From: Burkholderiaceae bacterium
Lineage (GTDB): Bacteria; Pseudomonadota; Gammaproteobacteria; Burkholderiales; Burkholderiaceae_D
Length of the DNA stretch: 8,114 nucleotides
Assembly: GCA_014379395.1 (NCBI GenBank)
Contig: JACMLV010000649.1
Location: 1 to 8,114 of the forward strand
Direction: 5' to 3'
Shown: positions 5,801 through 8,114 of the stretch, piece after piece
Numbering within the stretch: position 1 is the stretch's first letter
Layout: each line of letters opens with the position of its first letter
Program-made: the position numbers and the translations under genes
Notes under the pieces: model-generated
Told to the model about the DNA's origin: nothing
What the model saw: only the letters and a program-made list of their open reading frames with translations
Databases searched by the model: none

Positions 5801-8008
5801 TTTTTCCAGGATCGTCCGCGCCTCGTCCAGATTGGCGATCAGCAGGCTGCCGGGAAAGACTCGCGTGTGGTTTTCATGCCGTTCGAGAAGGCGCGCCTCC
5901 TCCAGCCAGGCGACGGCGATTCTGACTTTGGTGTCGGCGTCGCCGGAATCCGGATCGATGCGCTGGTTCTCCGGAATTTCGAGCAGAATCTCGCCGCTGG
6001 TGACCACCACCGAGCCTTCGCTGCGATCCTTGCGCTCGATGGCGCGCAACGCCTTCAGGATCGCGTGGATATCGTGTTGGCTGAGCCTTGAATTGCGCAA
6101 CAGGCGAAATTGAACGTCCAGATCGGCGTCGTCGTAGAGCAGGATGCAACGGGCCGGGTCCTGATCGCGCCCGGCCCGACCGGCCTCCTGCAGATAGTTT
6201 TCAAGGGAGCCCGGCGTATCGAGGTGGATGACCAACCGGACGTCGGGCTTGTCGACGCCCATCCCAAATGCGTTGGTGGCCGCGATGACCCGCAGTTCGC
6301 CTTTGACAAAGGATTCCTGGACGGCCCGCTTGTCGGGCGCTTGCATACCGCCGTGAAAATAGCCGCAGTCGACGCCCGCCTCCTTTAGAAACTGCGACAT
6401 TTCCTCGACGGTTTTCTGGCGCGCGCAAAAGATGATCGCGCCACCCTCCTCTTTCAAAGCCTCTTGCAGCAAGTGCAGCACTTGGGCGTACTTCGCCTGC
6501 GCCGGGACCGCGCGCACTTCGTAAGCCAGATTTTCTCGCCGCACCCCGCCTTCCAACGTTTCGATCCGAACGCCAAGATTTTTCTCGAAGTGACTGCGAA
6601 TGTCGCCAACGACGTCGGGCTTGGCGGTCGCCGTGAAGCAGAAGATCGGCGACGGCTTGTCCTTCTGGCGGTTCTTGATGAAGCGCGAGACGTACAGGTA
6701 ATCCGGGCGAAAGTCGTGCCCCCACTTTGACAAACAGTGGGCCTCGTCGAAGACCCAGGCGGCGACTTCCCTATGCATCAGGGCATTCGCAAACGCGATG
6801 CTGCGAAACTGCTCCGGCGCGACAAATATCAGGCCGAGATCGCCCAGGCGCAGCTTGTCGAGCATCAGCTTGCGCTCGAGCGGATTTAACAGGCTGTTCA
6901 GGAACCCCGCGCACGTGATGCCACGCGCCTCCAGATTGTCGACCTGGTCTTTCATCAGCGACTGGAGGGGGGAAACGATGACGGTCAAACCGCCATTGCG
7001 GTAATACCGGGCCAGCGCGGGCAGCTGATAGCAGAGCGACTTCCCGCCCCCGGTCGGCAAGATGGCGAGGCTCGATTTGCCGGCGAAGCCGTTTTCCACG
7101 ATGACCCGCTGCAGCGATCGTCCGTCCGGCGTGGCCGGGGTGGAGCGAAAGTTGCTGATGCCGGGGAAGTATTTTGGAAGCAGCTTCAACAAGTCATGCT
7201 GCTCGCGGCACCACGCGCACTCGGGCTGTCCGCAAGGAACGTCGCGCAGTGCGGCGATCACTTCCCGCGTCTTTGGAAAACACTGATTCACCCAAGGCGG
7301 CAGCACCGAATTCCCGCCCGCGACGCCAAGCCACGCCAGCGCATAGGCCAGCGGCTTGTGCCAGTTCGCATCCTGAAAGTATGTGTTGGCGACGCGGGAC
7401 TGCGCCGTCGCGCAGACCCTGCCTTCGGTGCTTCGCCGCCAAGCGGCGATGGCCTCGCCGAGAGACGGGCGCAGCGCGCGCCGCAGGGTCGCGAAGAAAT
7501 TGGCCACGCCCTTCCCGTTCTCCGGGGCCAACAAAAAATGGAGGCAAAGCACCTCGTCGGGATGTTGCCCGACGCGCGTTCGGAGCGCATCGCCCTGATC
7601 GAGAAACAGCTCATACGCCAATTCGGCGTCGCGCACCGGATCGTTTCTGGTCGTCGCGCACAGCTTGTAGTCCTTGACCAGGCGGTGATACGGATTTTGA
7701 GGAAAGGCGATGGGCGACAATTCCAAGGTGTCGACCAAAGGGAGCCGGTGCAGGGCCAGTCTTGGCTGCAGCCGCGCCAGCGCGGGCTGATCGAACGCGA
7801 TGATGTTGTGCCCGAGCGCGAAGGCGGCGCCTTCTGTCAGAGCGTCGAGCCGCTCCTCGAAATCCTTGGCTTTTCCCGAAATTCTGGCGCGCGCCCCGGT
7901 GTCCGGACGAAACACACCGACCTCGCGCAACGCCGTGTGGTCTTGACGAGCCGTTTCAATATCGATGCAGAGGCATTTTGCCTTGGCTCTTTCAGGATGC
8001 GAAGCCAT
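2867..8008 (-). CDS. Exonuclease-like / RecQ-type helicase / UvrD-type helicase fusion protein
   Basis: Giant DNA-processing enzyme with two ATP-driven helicase motors. Numbering is from the GTG at 8011-8009; the adjacent ATG at 8008 is preferred as start and gives 1,713 residues. About 10-140: DEDD-type 3'-5' exonuclease-like domain with D17-I-E19, HN69xxxFD74 and D128; Asn123 sits where DEDDh enzymes have His. C260-x4-C265-x2-C268-x3-H272: possible zinc site. About 295-635: full RecQ-type SF2 core with Walker A LPTGGGKS (318-325), DEAH (422-425) followed by the aromatic loop WGHDFRP (430-436), TATA (460-463), GMGVDKPD and QEAGRAGRD (608-616). About 640-1080: mostly unassigned, with winged-helix-like stretches. 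About 1081-1570: full UvrD-type SF1 core with a Q motif (Q1087/Q1088), AGPGAGKT (1103-1110), TLHG, DEYQD (1227-1231), GDDDQNIY (1261-1268), ENYRST, TAHRAKGLEF and FYVAATRA. The last ~110 residues are unassigned. There is no frameshift. I recall long RecQ-annotated proteins of this type in other bacteria. Cytoplasmic; repair, recombination or defence are possible roles. A single-gene transcript is likely. Confidence 0.93.
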   Translation of the reverse strand: MASHPERAKAKCLCIDIETARQDHTALREVGVFRPDTGARARISGKAKDFEERLDALTEGAAFALGHNIIAFDQPALARLQPRLALHRLPLVDTLELSPIAFPQNPYHRLVKDYKLCATTRNDPVRDAELAYELFLDQGDALRTRVGQHPDEVLCLHFLLAPENGKGVANFFATLRRALRPSLGEAIAAWRRSTEGRVCATAQSRVANTYFQDANWHKPLAYALAWLGVAGGNSVLPPWVNQCFPKTREVIAALRDVPCGQPECAWCREQHDLLKLLPKYFPGISNFRSTPATPDGRSLQRVIVENGFAGKSSLAILPTGGGKSLCYQLPALARYYRNGGLTVIVSPLQSLMKDQVDNLEARGITCAGFLNSLLNPLERKLMLDKLRLGDLGLIFVAPEQFRSIAFANALMHREVAAWVFDEAHCLSKWGHDFRPDYLYVSRFIKNRQKDKPSPIFCFTATAKPDVVGDIRSHFEKNLGVRIETLEGGVRRENLAYEVRAVPAQAKYAQVLHLLQEALKEEGGAIIFCARQKTVEEMSQFLKEAGVDCGYFHGGMQAPDKRAVQESFVKGELRVIAATNAFGMGVDKPDVRLVIHLDTPGSLENYLQEAGRAGRDQDPARCILLYDDADLDVQFRLLRNSRLSQHDIHAILKALRAIERKDRSEGSVVVTSGEILLEIPENQRIDPDSGDADTKVRIAVAWLEEARLLERHENHTRVFPGSLLIANLDEARTILEKKLGPRTPIEPYLQILSALIQARDDEGISTDELMIATGQGAKALQACLRDLDRMRLLSNDTEIGVNLYRDPDSAGRLESLRQLEHALIKQLREAAPDADQENWQSLNLRMLCDSLRREAKVEFDPGKLSRLLKSFAEPFGSGPGQRGLFALRPLNADNRYLKLLWSWQDIDQIRQKRMRLAQALLTYFDLRRQGNNLLVCCKQGDLEAALQSDMGLADLDVRDWGVALASALIYLDTNEVLHLARGKAIFRSAMSIQLDADARRRQFNKSDYAELALHYKDKIIQVHVMAEYARLALGKISAAMTFIMDYFSLGRDKFVGRYFAGKKDVLEMASTETAHRRILTDLRNPEQQAIVAAPLEGNHLVLAGPGAGKTRVIVHRVAWLLREGMALPEEIMVLTYNRSAALEVRRRLWDLVGPDAAGVTIQTLHGLAMRLTGTSYAVAAAHGENINFACVIRDATAYLRKAEQDGDPGASVARDRVLSGLRHLLVDEYQDINGEHYELISAIAGRTLHSEEDKVSLMVVGDDDQNIYAFGGASVEFIRRFEADYSARRYHLVENYRSTAHIIDCANRVIARSRERMKSDQEIRINFARKNQPAGGEFEARDPLVRGQVHILESGSDLLCEVQHVLDEIRRLASLDAGGAAPRWGRFAVIARQWSHLEPMAAICRLHGVPVRLLRDERIQNLHASREGHRMLSLLKAKSRTARRPRVIVKSGALARWFRAAYRVAVDDLIEHPYRGMLAQFIRETENEAPGANRVVSELIESLYDYGAGGKSAMNDGAHSPVFLLTAHRAKGLEFDHVVVLDGGGWGDGGDEERRLFYVAATRARRTLTLCRQIGRAHRFLADCEALCIKTRSATVEPDARLANRIWIGGQEHVVLSWPGFFSSNSSTHRSIKNLEVGAPLNLRPRMDGKPGWELIDGQGASVTRLAMKFTPPNGKWGAVRVAAIIVREKRAGDPDGIQCDHWEIVIPEIEYVV

Positions 8009-8010
8009 CA

Positions 8011-8019
8011 CTTTTCTTT
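8011..8019 (-). promoter_or_regulatory. Weak A-rich ribosome-binding region of the helicase fusion gene
   Basis: On the - strand the start region reads AAAGAAAAGTGATGG. The purine run is only a poor match to the Shine-Dalgarno consensus. It sits about 3 bases before the ATG at 8008 when measured from its GAAAAG end, or about 7 bases when measured from AAAG. It overlaps the alternative GTG start at 8011-8009, which would leave that codon almost no spacing, so ATG is favoured. A long A-rich leader (8011-8029) may help by staying unstructured. Confidence 0.35.
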
Positions 8020-8029
8020 ACTTTTTTGT

Positions 8030-8069
8030 CATATGCCAAATTCTAAAGGCATTTCATCATGGAAGGTGG
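8030..8069 (-). promoter_or_regulatory. Candidate promoter of the helicase fusion gene
   Basis: A local A/T-rich island in GC-rich DNA lies just upstream of the start. On the - strand it contains TAGAAT (8040-8045), five of six matches to the sigma-70 -10 box, which would place transcription start near 8033 and give a short leader. No good -35 box lies 16-18 bases further upstream (CACCTT at 17). An alternative pairing is ATGAAA with TATGAC at 18-base spacing, four of six matches each. Composition and position support a promoter here; the exact boxes are uncertain. Confidence 0.3.
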
Positions 8070-8114
8070 CCGCGGCGCGGATCAACTACCATTCTTTCCA
8101 TCTGTCGGCGTTGA
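8033..8114 (+). CDS. Possible start of a divergent gene (partial, runs off right edge)
   Basis: From the ATG at 8033 a + strand frame stays open to the window end, beginning MPNSKGISSWKVAAARINYH. Its third codon positions become GC-rich after about codon 10, as in the real genes here, which is mild evidence for coding. There is no Shine-Dalgarno sequence, and the gap to the helicase start is only 24 bases, tight for two divergent promoters. A competing + frame starts at 8059 (MEGGRGADQL...) with AAAGG about 9 bases upstream and is also open to the edge. It is equally possible that neither is real. No function can be assigned. Confidence 0.2.
   Translation, partial: MPNSKGISSWKVAAARINYHSFHLSAL

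Noticed and set aside
8009..8011. GTG as the start codon of the helicase gene
   Set aside because: The adjacent ATG at 8008 is a better start codon and the purine run leaves no spacing for GTG; it cannot be ruled out from sequence alone.

Overview
The window looks like chromosomal DNA from a high-GC Gram-negative bacterium. Reasons are the GC-rich third codon positions, a signal-peptide-bearing LolA-like protein, and an outer-membrane beta-barrel ending in Phe. A betaproteobacterium would fit, but that is only an impression from style; no rRNA or other phylogenetic marker is present.

Positions 1-2833 (+ strand) hold the end of an envelope operon. It contains the C-terminal part of a MacB/LolC-type FtsX-family ABC permease (cut by the left edge), a periplasmic protein of the LolA-like 'outer membrane lipoprotein-sorting' type, and an outer-membrane barrel. 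The genes are packed tightly: a 2-base gap, then an ATGA stop/start overlap. The three products sit in the inner membrane, periplasm and outer membrane, so together they look like one trans-envelope export or sorting route whose cargo cannot be read from the sequence.

Positions 2867-8011 (- strand) are one intact gene of about 1,713 codons that converges on the operon with a 33-base gap. Its product joins a DEDD-type 3'-5' exonuclease-like domain, a Cys/His cluster, a complete RecQ-type superfamily 2 helicase, a long mostly unassigned middle region, a complete UvrD-type superfamily 1 helicase and an unassigned C-terminal domain. It is the most interesting object here: a nuclease-like module and two different DNA motors in one chain. 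A DNA repair or recombination role, or a defence role, is plausible; neither is shown by this window.

Positions 8012-8114 are an A/T-rich leader and probable promoter for the helicase gene, and perhaps the first codons of a divergent gene that runs off the right edge. I saw no RNA genes, CRISPR arrays, insertion sequences, or convincing terminators or repeats.
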